From the NCBI RefSeq assembly GCF_017654505.1, contig NC_054537.1, forward strand, positions 76,518,118-76,582,117: a DNA stretch of 64,000 nucleotides, in the 5' to 3' direction. The DNA comes from Polyodon spathula (taxonomy: Eukaryota; Chordata; Actinopteri; Acipenseriformes; Polyodontidae). The first letter of the stretch is position 1. The number at the start of each line of letters is the position of its first letter. The notes under the pieces were generated by a model. That model was not told the origin of the DNA. It saw only the letters and a list, made by a program, of their open reading frames with translations, and ran no database searches. The position numbers and the translations under genes were made by a program. Positions 47,800 to 58,938 of the stretch are shown piece by piece.

Positions 47800-49080
47800 A
47801 GCATCCAAATGCTAAACTCTTTAAAATCTGTTGGGCTGGAATGTCAGCCATTATTGTTATTTAAAGCCCTTTATGCACTTAACTGAACCAAAAGTTCAAT
47901 TTTATTATATTAAAATAGAACAGAATAGAATACCACTAAAACCAATAGTGGTTACTATAAAATGGAGAACAAACCACTAAAATGATCAACCAGAACAAAA
48001 TGGAAATTAAAACAAAAACAACAACTTGCACCAATTACTGTATAAATGTAACAAAATGTCTCAAAATTGTACAAATCTGTGGCAGTACAGAAAACAATAT
48101 TTACAAGGACATTTCTTTTGTTGTAACACAGAAGTACAGCTTTGGCACTCTAGTTAGTTCCAAGTCAACGTGGCTACCACAGATTTGCAGTTCATTGCGT
48201 CTCCAACATTGTGGGTCATATGTAATCATTGGTTCCAAATACGAAAATATACCATTTTTATCTTTGTCCTCTTCAAATAGAAGATGTTCTGTACAATTGA
48301 CAGCAGTTAGCATTCAATCTCCTGAAAAAAATTATAAGAAGCTGTCAAAACAGGGACATTTTCATGGCGAAGTAAAAGATCAACTCCAAAACAAAATGGA
48401 TAACTTTTTTATTTATTTATTTAAATCTGTGATGCAAAATCCTTAATTCTGCTGCATACTAAGATTCTGCAACATAATTTTTGTATTTTAATATCGTTAT
48501 GAATGAGACCCAACAACCCAGCAGTAATACTAGTAATGTTCAAAAATACAGTTATCTTTACTCATCTTTAATTCATTTCATATACATTTCAAATGCTGTA
48601 AACAATGTCAAAATATATTTACCCAATAATTAACTGAAATATTAACTACAATTACCAAAATAAACTGCTGGGTGGTCACTCTTGGACACTGCTGCTGAAA
48701 TGTTTTTAAAGTACAGCTAGATGAAAAATAGTAATATTAATCTGAATTCCAGGTAATTTTATGACTATTTTTGTTTTAAAAGTTTAAGAGGATTTAAATC
48801 TACATTATATTCAATACACTCAATCAAACATAATAAACTACAATTTCTCAGAGCCTCAAAATGTATTAGATGCAAGGCAAGAGCAAACAGGTCTTTCGCA
48901 GTTATATTTTGTGCTGCTTGGTATCAACATGTCTACATTTCTGCAGCCTTCGCTGAACTAATTTATGACATTGAAGAATCACAGAATCCTGGAGGGATTG
49001 TTTACGTCATACTACCTAAGAACATACAGCACATTACAAATATTTACCCGCACACACTATTATTACCTTCTTGCAACTGT
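47800..49080 (-). other. Probable ZHX2 3' UTR and spacer
   Basis: Immediately downstream of the ZHX2 stop on the minus strand. Several AATAAA-type signals occur on that strand (for example opposite TTTATTTATTTATT near 48409), but none can be fixed as the polyadenylation site. Confidence 0.4.
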
Positions 49081-51498
49081 TTATCCTGTCATGCCTTCCG
49101 AGTCGTCTTCAACCATTTCATACCCAGATTCGGTGCAGTCAGAAGCATGGTCCTCATCTTCGTCCACCCCGACTGTCACCTCCACCCAGTCCCCCTGCTC
49201 CTCACTTGACTGCCTGCCTTGGCCAACGCTCCCTGCTCTGTCAAACTTGTCCTCTCCCTGTTTGTTGGCAAACCAGTCCCTTATCTCCTGATAACTCAGT
49301 TTGGACCCCTCCACCAACTTTTCCAGGTCATCCTCCCGCAACTCCTTAAACTCCTGGTAGTGCTGCTGGAGGACAGTATGGTCACTTTTGGAACCTAGGG
49401 TGGTCTGGCTCTGTCCATTACGGCCCTCCCCGTTCAGTTTCTGGTACTGCTCCATCCACTGCAAGCTCCCTCTCTTAAGAGCGGACCGGTTTTCCATGAA
49501 CCACCGGACGATTTCTGTGCGGGCCATCCCCGTCTTAAGCGCCAATTGATCATACTCCTCGGGAGAAGGCCACAGAGTCTGTGCAAACACACCTTTAAGA
49601 AGATCCAGTGTTTTTTGTTCTAAGGGGATTGAGGCAACAGTGGGTAGTGGAGATGACCTCACCTGGTCCCCTTGCCTGTGTGTACCGTTCAGTGCCCCCG
49701 GCTGTTGCTGGTCCTCTTTTTTATGTGAATCCATGGAGTTCAACAGGGCTTGCTCCATGTTGTCTCGTACTATTCGCCTCTCCAAAAACCAGTTGTCAAT
49801 CTCGTTTCTGGACAGGCTGGTGTCTACCATCAGACGGTCGACCTCCGCCTGTGTTGGGATGCTGGTTTTCTGGAAGTTGGCCTCCAGGACCTTTAGTTGC
49901 TCCAGGGTATTCCCTTTGAACTTCTGCTGTGTTGTGTGAATGCAAGGGCTCTGAGGTCGACTGGACCTTTGTGCCATGTCTTTGGCTACAGATTCGGTGG
50001 TGATGTTTACAATGCCCCTTTGAGTCCGATAGCGGTGGTCGCTAAACCACTTCTTGATCTCCCCCCTCGACAGGCCTGTGGCCTCAATTAGCCTGTAGAC
50101 CTCTTTGTCTTCTGGAAACTGGCTCTTGAGGAAGCTGGCCTTGAGCTCTGAGATCTGCTCCCGGGTCTTCTTGCGATCCATAGGAGAAATGATGGGTGTA
50201 GCAGGACTTAGGTGTGACTGAACCACATGGCCGACACTTGCTCGCTTTGCTTCAGGGGTCACCACTGGAGCTGGCAAGGGCCGCTTGAGGGGCTGCACTT
50301 GGTCAGACATGGTCATTGTGATGGGGGAGTAAGTCATGGTTGATCCATTGGTGACCTGGGTCAATACCAAACTGGTCTGTCCTAAGATCTGGCAGGGAAG
50401 AGTCCTTAAAAGGGGTTGCGTGACTTTACTGTTCCTGGCTAGTTGCGCAGGTAAGACTGTTAAGGTTTGTGTCACGGGCTGGATGGTACCATTAAACATT
50501 TTCTTCCTGGCCTCTTCCACCTCCTCGGGAGACCAGCTGATGCCACGCTTTAGTCGCTGGGCAATAAACCAAACCCTAATTTGCTCCTCAGGGTGTTTTG
50601 AGGCTGCTGTCAGCCAGGACAGCTCTGCCTGTGTTGGGTAGGGAAACTTATTGAATGAATTAATGAGGGTCATGTTAATGTCCAATGACGGATTGTATTT
50701 AGTAGTGTTCAGGGGGACAGCAATTTTGGGCACCAAGTTGTAATTGGGGGGCCGCTGTAAAGATGGCATAACGTGTGTCAACCCTTCTGGAACTGAAGTG
50801 TTAGGGATTATAATGGTTCCATTGACATTTATAGTAGGAATAGGATCTGTGAACATTTCTAGACTGAGGTTCTCTGACAGATTCTGTAGGTCGTCTCCCT
50901 TCCTGGGTAAACGTTTGGTGTCCATGTCTGGCTTCCCTATTTTCATCATGGGCGTTTTATTCACAGAGATCACAGGAGTAATGTTCTCACCACTGATCTT
51001 ACCAGCAGTACTGTTGGCTCCTTCAATGGTCTGCTCCAAAATTGTCTGGCTGTTTCGTTTGATCAACTTCAGCTTGAAATTGCTCTCCCCGGGATGACAT
51101 TTCATATTATGTTCCGACAATGTGTCATATTTTTTTGTGTTGAAGTTGCACACTGCACACACGTACAGAGGGTTGAGAATGACGTTGGGATGGTTCGAGT
51201 CCACATGTTCAGTGAATTCGTTCAAGTTCTGCGTGGAGTAAGGGCAATACTTACATTCATAGCCTCCTTGTGGCTTTCGTGGCTGTGGTGTGTCTGTTGC
51301 TGGCTTGTCCTGCTCTACATCCTTCTGCTTACTTTGGACCCCATTTCCTGTAGTCCAGTCATCATTAGACAACGGCTTCGGAGACCCGTTTTCCACCATG
51401 GTGTCTCCAATGACCTCCATCTCATCTGGGTCATCCTGTTCCACCATTTCAGTAGCACGGACCATACATGGAATAGTTGACTTTCTTCTGCTGGCCAT
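49081..51498 (-). CDS. ZHX2: ZHX2, zinc fingers and homeoboxes 2, single coding exon
   Basis: An uninterrupted frame of 805 residues (human 837) on the minus strand, ATG at 51498. It starts MASRRKSTIPCMVR like all ZHX proteins. Two C2H2 zinc fingers: residues 80-103 (C82, C85, H98, H103; YECKYCPYSTQNLNEFTEH) and 112-135 (C114, C117, H130, H135). Homeodomains at about 270-325 (NKFPYPTQAELSWLTAASKH), 441-497 (IKKWFSDHRYRTQRG), 525-582 (EIDNWFLERR) and 626-686 (EIVRWFMENRSALKRG); a fifth, weaker homeobox-like helix set lies at 709-747 (EIRDWFANKQ). The C-terminus is strongly acidic. The finger region and first homeodomain match ZHX2 better than ZHX1 or ZHX3. ZHX proteins are nuclear repressors that dimerise and bind NF-YA; mammalian ZHX2 represses AFP. 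Having the whole coding region in one exon is typical of the family. An acceptor (TTCTTTCTTTCTAG) ends at 51670, so a spliced 5' UTR exon of about 171 bp precedes the ATG. Confidence 0.96.
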   Translation of the reverse strand: MASRRKSTIPCMVRATEMVEQDDPDEMEVIGDTMVENGSPKPLSNDDWTTGNGVQSKQKDVEQDKPATDTPQPRKPQGGYECKYCPYSTQNLNEFTEHVDSNHPNVILNPLYVCAVCNFNTKKYDTLSEHNMKCHPGESNFKLKLIKRNSQTILEQTIEGANSTAGKISGENITPVISVNKTPMMKIGKPDMDTKRLPRKGDDLQNLSENLSLEMFTDPIPTINVNGTIIIPNTSVPEGLTHVMPSLQRPPNYNLVPKIAVPLNTTKYNPSLDINMTLINSFNKFPYPTQAELSWLTAASKHPEEQIRVWFIAQRLKRGISWSPEEVEEARKKMFNGTIQPVTQTLTVLPAQLARNSKVTQPLLRTLPCQILGQTSLVLTQVTNGSTMTYSPITMTMSDQVQPLKRPLPAPVVTPEAKRASVGHVVQSHLSPATPIISPMDRKKTREQISELKASFLKSQFPEDKEVYRLIEATGLSRGEIKKWFSDHRYRTQRGIVNITTESVAKDMAQRSSRPQSPCIHTTQQKFKGNTLEQLKVLEANFQKTSIPTQAEVDRLMVDTSLSRNEIDNWFLERRIVRDNMEQALLNSMDSHKKEDQQQPGALNGTHRQGDQVRSSPLPTVASIPLEQKTLDLLKGVFAQTLWPSPEEYDQLALKTGMARTEIVRWFMENRSALKRGSLQWMEQYQKLNGEGRNGQSQTTLGSKSDHTVLQQHYQEFKELREDDLEKLVEGSKLSYQEIRDWFANKQGEDKFDRAGSVGQGRQSSEEQGDWVEVTVGVDEDEDHASDCTESGYEMVEDDSEGMTG

Positions 51499-51669
51499 GG
51501 TAACAGATTGGTGTTAAACTTAGTTCCAGAACCCGGCGGTTTCTGCAGTGTGTGTGTGTGTGTATGGTGGAGTCTTTCACCCAGTTTTGTTTTTGTAAAT
51601 GCAGCTTTGATGCAGACTTTAAATGTCAGCTCCAATGGGGAACCTTATAAGACTTCATCACAGCTTGAT
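51499..51669 (-). other. ZHX2: ZHX2 5' UTR part of the coding exon
   Basis: From the acceptor TTCTTTCTTTCTAG on the minus strand at 51670 to the base before the ATG. Contains an (AC)n run near 51550-51562. The upstream non-coding exon or exons and the promoter lie further right and are not identified. Confidence 0.6.
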
Positions 51670-53789
51670 CTAGAAAGAAAGAAAAAAAGAGCAAGTATTG
51701 CTCAATGATATTTCTAAAGAATTACATTTTATATTAACATTTAGGAATCATGTTGAATTAGTAGGATGTTTACAATACCTTGCACACATTTTTACTGTTG
51801 CACCATAAGAGACACATTTGCTCATTTACAGTGCTCACTAAAATGCCTGATAGAACAGCAAATGTGTCAAGTGTTACCAACTGACAATACTAAACCCTCC
51901 ATCACACCTTAAACAAAAAAATAAAAGGAGGAGGTGGCATTAAAGGTGAACTTCCTCATAAATGACATATTTTGAAATAAAAATAAATATTTTTGTACTC
52001 CTGTTGAAGTCTTCTAGTTTCCAAAGATTGTGTTTAATATGTGTACAAGACACCTTAAAAGTGCTTATTTACATTTTCATTATGTGTACACATACATGGC
52101 AACATGGAAAGGGAGATGCGCTTTATCGAAAACAAGTAATAAGAGAATTGAACTTACAGTTGTGGCAGTGCGCCCTGCCTGTGTGTATTTTATGTATGCA
52201 TGTGCCGTGTGATGTATTAATGTTGGTGTGTATGTATTGCAGCACGGGATATAATGTGGGATTATGTATAATGAGTGTTATAAAATGTGTATTTGTAAAT
52301 AGACATGAGGATGGCACAATCACTTCACGTGCAGATTAAAATGGGTATTTGGATGGAAGCATGGGTAATGCACAAAGTAGTTCACGTGCAGATGTACTGA
52401 GATTCCAGCTGAATGACTGATTAGCAATCCAGTCTCGGTACAGCTGCATAAAAGGATGAATGTTTCACTCACACAGGGTTGTATGTTCAGGAGTGGAGAA
52501 CAGGTGTGGAGAAGAGAGTAAAAACTAAAAAGTATTAAAAAAAAATAATTGCTATGTATGCTGGTTTTGCAACCAGCATAACTGTTATTGTTTGTTGTCT
52601 GTCCGTTTTGGCCACAACGGCATTTTGTTTTAGAAAAGTATTTTTGTTTTGTTAAGTCTTTTAGTTGTGTTAATAAAACACTGAGTGCCACAGCGTCTCA
52701 GTTTTGCCTGCAGTAGCTGTATGTTTTGGTTTCATTTCCTGGCCTGATGTCACCATTACAGCCCGTCTGTTCACACAGTTTAAAGTCCTTCTTTAAACTG
52801 ATGTCAAACTTCCTGTTTCTTTTTTTAAAATGTTTGTTTTTAAATTCTGAATGCTTTGTAGATAAATGGCATCTAAATTTAGCCGGTTTAAGAGTTTTGT
52901 TTGACAAAACCTCCTGACAAATAATGCACTGGGGCTTGGGTCATCCTCAGATCCAGTAAATGTAAATACCAGTGCTGGTCGCTGCAACTGGTACCTTGTG
53001 TAGCAAATTAATCTATACATTTCTAACACAATTTGATGAACTCGCTGATCGCTAAATTCGTTCAATAAACATATAAGAAACAATGGAATACGAAGACGAG
53101 GTGGGTGGGAAGCAATTAGAAAATGTAATAATGATTGGAGTGTATACAGGATGTTACATACCACTTCTGGTGGGCTATGATGTGTAAATGAAACGGGATT
53201 GGTGGCACAGTCGATCGGATTTATAGCAATTTGGTTAAATACGGCATCGTCAAGAACAGACTGTACACATTATTTCCAGAAGTAGTGTTAACAGAATTTA
53301 CTTTTGGCATATAGCCTTGTGAGATATTAAACCTGGCTGAATAAACCCATAACATGGAGCTCAAATAGATCATTCACACAATGAACTACAAGTAGCCTCT
53401 TTTTGTTTCACATTAACTTCTGTTACTATAGTATATGCAGCTAACCCCTGGCAACACTGTAGCTCATATTTTTGAAAATTAAAAAGTGCTAAATCTGTGG
53501 TCAATGTTTTTTTTAGTTTTTTAAAATTATTCCAACCAAGTGAAAAATATTCAACGCAGTGCATTTTCCCCCCTTAACTCAGTGAACACAAGCAGTAGAA
53601 TAAGCACAGACTAGAAAGCAGTGCATTTCTGTGAATTCTAGATGTAGTTTTTTTTTTTTTTTTTTTTTTTTTCTAAATAAATGCTGGCTACAAAAATAGA
53701 TGTCTGTAATTTTCACAAGACAAATGTGCCTTCCTAATGTGCAAGCTATTTAATTCGTACTTGTTTCACAATTACTGTTTCAGTTAATG
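51670..53789. other. ZHX2 5' intron or spacer
   Basis: No supported exon. Short frames here show no family pattern. A poly(T) run of about 24 lies at 53648-53672. Confidence 0.4.
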
Positions 53790-53999
53790 GCAGCTTTGGG
53801 AAGCTGTGTGATCCAGTGATTAAAGAAACAGGCTTGTAACCAGGATGTCCCCAGTTCAAATTCTTATGCTCCTGTCTTTCGGGCGAGACGTTGTTGTAAG
53901 TGACTCTTTAGCTGATGCATAGTTTACACACTCTAGTCTCTTGTAAAGTGCTTTGTGATGGTGGCGCTATATAAAAATAAAGATTATTATTATATTATT
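53790..53999 (+). repeat. tRNA-derived SINE
   Basis: The head has an A-box-like stretch (TGTGATCCAGTGATTAA), then GTAACCAGGATGTCCCCAGTTCAAAT with the B-box core AGTTCAAAT. The tail TTGTAAAGTGCTTTGTGATGGTGGCGCTATATAAAAATAAA is shared by many L2-mobilised SINEs and ends in an (ATT)n run. About 210 bp, plus strand. Confidence 0.8.
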
Positions 54000-56759
54000 A
54001 TTTGAAGGCGATGCTTGGTATTGCATCAAAGGAACTGTAATATACAGTAACATTAACTTATAAACACACCTGTAATAAAACAGATACAAGAGAAAAATGG
54101 AGACTACATACATATTGTATAATTGCATATAATGTGGTTAAAGCTGTTTGTTGTGTTGCTTAGTAATACAAATTGTGGTAACACAACGTGTGACTGTGCA
54201 GAAATCAGTTTCTGCAAGAACTGCGTAACAAAACTTTGGGAGTTGTTTGTGGACTACCTGGACTTTACCCACAGCCCACAGGTTGGGAACCAATGCCCTA
54301 AATACATCACTCACAGATTTGCCAATATTCTAGAGAACATATCACTCAATTGCTAAATCCATCAGTCAGTTGTCAGATGAGCTAAATATTACATATGTGT
54401 CAACTCTTGGTAGCGCTGCCTGTACATTTCTGAAGGCCAAGTATGTAACACCACTATACTTATATGGAGAAAAAAGTATTTCAGCAGGGGCTGTACTTGA
54501 ACAATGGGCATCTTCAGAATAACCCTTTTTTACCATTTGTTCTGTAAAGATAAACACAACCAAAACTAAAAATGGGTGTTTTTGAACAAAAAACAAGCAT
54601 CCCCATTAGCTTAATCAAAGGGGTGTGTCATATCAGACTTAACGGTCTATAAGCATTAAGTAAAACACAAATGTGAGAAATATATCATGGATATATCCCC
54701 GAGGTTAAAAACAGTGTGACACCGAAATGGTCCACGTTCACTGGACACCACCTGGAATTGAAACGAATTGAGAGAAGCAAAGAATACCACTGCGTACAGA
54801 TTGCAAAGTATGTGTTCTGTATGAACATGGCAGCCACGTCAATTTCACAGTCAACAACGCATGTATCTTGGAAGGGTTTCTATATCAATGCTAGAAAGAT
54901 TAACAGTACATGAAAAAATGGAATACTAAACAGCATTGTATTTTACTAAGCGTCTAACTGATAAAAAATCCTCTAATGGGGACATTGACTTTTAGATTTC
55001 TTCAAAAAGTTTAATCACTTCTAGCATCTTACTGCACTGTCAATCACTGTAATTCAACACTGTGCTAATATCCTGGGAAAATTTTAAATAAATATGTGAG
55101 TAAAATACCAAAACGACTACAAAAAGGAAAATAATTCTAATATTCAGTTAATACAACAGTTTTCCCTGCTGAAATGGGCAGTCAAAGTTGAGTCATTTTT
55201 AACAGCTGTTTCATACATCCCCCTTTAACATATGCTCGAACGCACTTTAAACCAAATCAGCCTGGGAGTGCTGCTCTGAGCTGTGTAGGCACTAACACAC
55301 ACACACACACACATATCAGTCTTTGTTAGCAGGCTGAGGTGCAGAGTGGGGCTCAATGTGCTTGTGATGCAGACCTCTCAGCTGTGAGTCAGGCAGGATC
55401 AGAGTGAGTCACCAGAAGACTGGGAGCCACTAGGCCTTACACAACCCAAACCCCCATAGTCACAATGCCTTGTTTGCCACGACAGTACATACAAAACAAA
55501 GGGCTTAATTCTTTAACCTTTCCTGCCCATAAGCTGGTGTTAGAAAGCTGTGAACCCAAAAAACATGTATTGTTGCCAAACACAATAGTTTTGAGAAGCC
55601 ATGTTTTTCTGTCTGTGGAGTGATCTTCATTTTATAATAGTGCACCATATTGCATCTCATGTTTCCAGTTTTTTTCTACGACCTGAGTTGAGAAATACTG
55701 CCTCCTGTAAAGTCATTAAAAGTGAAATTCAGATGCTTTAACTTTTACTGTATGCCTATTAGGCTTTCAGATCAAGTTTAGTAAATATGTGAAGCTCCTA
55801 ATTTCCACTTTTTAGGTAATGAAAAGGAGGGAGAAAAAAAAAACAAAAAACAGTTATGATACAGCCACAAAAGTGCACATTTTGGTTACACAGTATGCCA
55901 GTACAAAAGTATAACAAGTATTTATTTTTATAACCATTAAAAAAAAATACAAAATCTGAATACAGCAATACCCTGGTTTAAGGAAAACTGTTTTGAGAAG
56001 CATCCAGGGTTTCACATGTGTTAATTAAAATCAAAGTTACCTTTTTCATCAGGTTTCAGAGCCCCTGATTAGCACTAATCTTGGACTTTGAGGACTAATG
56101 TTAATATAGGGAGGGTATAACGAGTGGAGTGCTTTTCATGGTCTGTGAAACCAGTGGACACTCGGCTTTGACAAAACATATAGTAAAAGCCTACAGATCA
56201 GATCTAATTTCCTCACAATGTGAATGTAAATAACCCTACCACAAAGAAGTTAGTGAAAATCAGTTAGGAAGGGCAATGATGAGTGCATCATTCATTTCAA
56301 TCTCACATGCCTCACAGAGGGTTACACATTTCCCTACCCCAGACATTTGTATCACTAATACCCCCAGAGGCTACTGTATAGGTTGTATTATTATTCAGCG
56401 ACGGTTGCCACTCAATTGTAGTTTTATAGTGTTTCTAAATATCACTCCATTCAGTCAGTGGTTTATGTGTACCAGCCGATCAAGGCTGAATGAAAAACCA
56501 CAGGTGTTGTTTTCAGCGTTGCCAGGAAGCTGTGTCAAAAGCTGTGGTTTGCTAGGCTGTTAGCCACAGTTGCAAGAAATCCTGTCTTCAGTTTAAATTG
56601 TTGGAATAGAAAATATTCAATAATTTGAATCCTGTGTCATGCTTGGGAATATATAATTAATTCTGGGACAAATATTAGAAAATTCAAATTAATATATTTT
56701 TTTTTTTTTTACATGTATTCAGATACAAAAATCTGATGTTTGTATTCGCTACAAATGAC
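54000..56759. other. Gene-free spacer
   Basis: No supported exon. Small features: a (CA)n run near 55292-55312; the dispersed-repeat block near 56060-56095 shared with 45390; AGGTTGGGAACCAATGCCCT near 54281, which resembles a hAT terminus but has no partner. Confidence 0.4.
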
Positions 56760-56870
56760 AAAAATACCTTGCACTTATTTACCACCTCACCAGAATTTGC
56801 GTGACAGTTTAAAAAAAAATGGCAAATGAAAAAGAGCTCAGTGTGATATGGGAGATTAATATACAGTGCC
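56760..56870 (+). repeat. Dispersed repeat host of the tandem array (inverted match at 61640-61765)
   Basis: CTTATTTACC-CCTC-CCAGAA, GACAGTTT and AAATGGCAAATGAAAAA followed by AGCT-GTGTGATATG-GAGATT are shared, in order, with the reverse complement of 61640-61765. It therefore existed as a single-copy repeat before the array formed. Confidence 0.7.
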
Positions 56871-57305
56871 TACAGAAAGAGCTCAGTGTGATATGTGAGA
56901 TTAATATACAGTGCTACAGAAAGAGCTCTGTGTGATATGTGAGATTAATATACAGTGCCTACAGAAAGAGCTCAGTGTGATATGCAAGATTAACATACAG
57001 TGCCTACAGAAAGAGCTCCGTGTGATATGTGAGATTAACATACAGTGCCTACAGAAAGAGCTCAGTGTGATATGCGAGATTAACATACAGCCTACAGAAA
57101 GAGCTCCGTGTGATATGCAAGATTAACATACAGCCTACAGAAAGAACTCCGTGTGATATGCAAGATTAATATACAGTGCTACAGAAAGAGCTCCGTGTGA
57201 TGTGAGATTAATATACAGTGCCTACAGAAAGAGCTCCGTGTGATATTTGAGATTAATATAAAGTGCCTACAGAAAAAGCTCTGTGTGATATGTGAGATTA
57301 ATATA
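56830..57305 (+). repeat. Tandem array, 11 units of about 43-45 bp
   Basis: Consecutive units, each beginning AAAGAGCTC and containing GTGTGATATG, GAGATTAA, ATACAGTGCCTACAG, with single-base and 2-bp (TG in CAGTGCC) variants. The last third of each unit, TACAGTGCCTACAGAAAG, is the terminal sequence of the Tc1-like element that starts at the end of the array. Reading frames through it are repeat artefacts. Confidence 0.95.
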
Positions 57306-57377
57306 CAGTGCCTACAGAAAGTCTGCAGCCCCTTTCAAAATTTTCACCTTTTGTTCCCTTATAGCCTGGAATTAAAA

Positions 57378-57418
<41 letters not shown>

Positions 57419-57911
57419 CTCATGTATCTACATATCCTACCCTACAATTTGAAAGTGAAAAAATATTCTAGAAATTTGTAGAAAATTAATTAAAAATAAA
57501 AACTGAAATAGCTTTGTTGGATAAGTGTCCACCCCTCTTGTAATAGCAATCAGCTCAGGTGTAACCAATCGCCTTCAAAATCACACACCAAGTTAAGTGG
57601 CCTCCACCTTAAATTGTAGTGATTCTCATGATTTTAGGATAAATTCAGCAGTTTCTGTAGGTTCCCTCTGCAGGGTAGTGCTTTTCTAATAAAAGACTCA
57701 ACCATGAGCACCAAGGCGCTTTCAAAAAAAATATCAAAGGCTTTTGCAAGAGCTACAGGCTTTTATGGCCAAGGCTGGTCAAAGTGTGCATGTGACAATA
57801 GTATCCCAAGCACTCCACAAATCTGGCCTTTATGGTAGGGTGGTAAGAAGGAAGCCTTTACTCAAAAAAGCCCACCATGTGGCAAAAAGTTTTGTGGTCT
57901 GGTGCACAGGA
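57306..57911 (+). mobile_element. Tc1-like transposon copy, 3'-truncated
   Basis: Starts CAGTGCCTACAGAAAGTCTG after a TA, and matches the copy at 43735 through the sub-terminal region. A (TG)n(TA)n run at 57379-57418 lies inside. Coding sequence begins near 57702 and gives the DNA-binding part of a Tc1 transposase. The sequence leaves the family near 57911; the catalytic part is missing. Together with 43735-44820 the two copies cover different halves of the same family. Confidence 0.75.
57702..57900 (+). pseudogene. Tc1-like transposase, N-terminal DNA-binding fragment
   Basis: MQELQAFMAKAGQSVHVTIV, then SQALHKSGLYGRVVRRKPLL and KKAHHVAKSF, the second helix-turn-helix and linker of Tc1 transposases. 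Upstream residues are in another frame. The fragment then loses similarity. Confidence 0.75.
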
Positions 57912-58907
57912 ATCTACTTGCTATCATTCTGTTACATACACACACCCAAATGTAATAGACTTGAGGAAAGAAGTTTACAGCCGTTGCTGCAAACAATGAA
58001 GTAGAAGACAAAGTACAAACTAGGCCATGGCATGAACCACTGACATGGAGAGTGGCTGATAAAAAGTGACTCTGACTGAATATAAACAATATGCCTGCAG
58101 TAAAACTAACAGATACCAAGCAAGGTTTCTCTACTTACAGTTGCAGAAACTGGCCTATAAACCCTGGAAACCAACAGGCCTGCAGGCACCTGTATCCAGG
58201 GAAATTCCCCTGCTGCGTGACTACAGACACTGGTTTCTTACAAGGTACAGTTGCTGTAGCAGTATATAAAAATAAAAATAAAAACTGCCATTATTAAAAC
58301 TGATGTTTTTTGTGAACAGAAACATATCAAAAGCATGCTGCCCAGAGGCATAGTGCAAGGAAGATAGGAGACGTTTGTAAACAAAATACAACATAAAAAT
58401 ATAACGGGGGTGGGGGGGAATACATTTGGCACAGCAGCAGCAGCCTCTTTCACATCCGTCAAACTGCGTGCAAAGGATTATGGGACAGAGAGCTCGGGAG
58501 AATTTTTCATAGCGCGTCAATGGAGTGCTGTCAAATTTTGCAGATTTTCGCTGTTTAGAAAATGCATCAAATTTTTGAAGTAAATTTCACTTTTGCCCAA
58601 GGTCTCTGAACAAAATGACATTGGCCAATTATTACAGTACAGTGAGAATTGCTATTTTCTGTGCACGGTCCTGTATTGTGACACATGCGCACAAATACAG
58701 AGTAACAGCACAGATATTCTACTATTGACACAGCATTCAGAAGGGTGACGCTGAAGACACTTTCGAAGCTATATCAAATATATTGTATTAATATATTTGG
58801 TTATGTGCTTCATTAATTTATAAAATTCTTAGGCTACTTAATTGTCACCACTGTATCAAACACTTAAAACAATGGAAACACCAAATCATTATTATTATCA
58901 TAAACAG

Positions 58908-58938
<31 letters not shown>

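Noticed and set aside
48101..48446. Overlapping frames of 70 and 154 codons downstream of ZHX2
   Set aside because: No domain, poor codon pattern and AT-rich composition. The region is better read as ZHX2 3' UTR.
49608..51517. Several long frames on the plus strand opposite ZHX2, up to 128 codons
   Set aside because: They are antisense shadows of the ZHX2 coding exon, with no family pattern of their own.
56830..57305. Regular repeats that look CRISPR-like in spacing
   Set aside because: The units are contiguous, with no unique spacers, in a vertebrate genome. It is a tandem array derived from a Tc1 junction.
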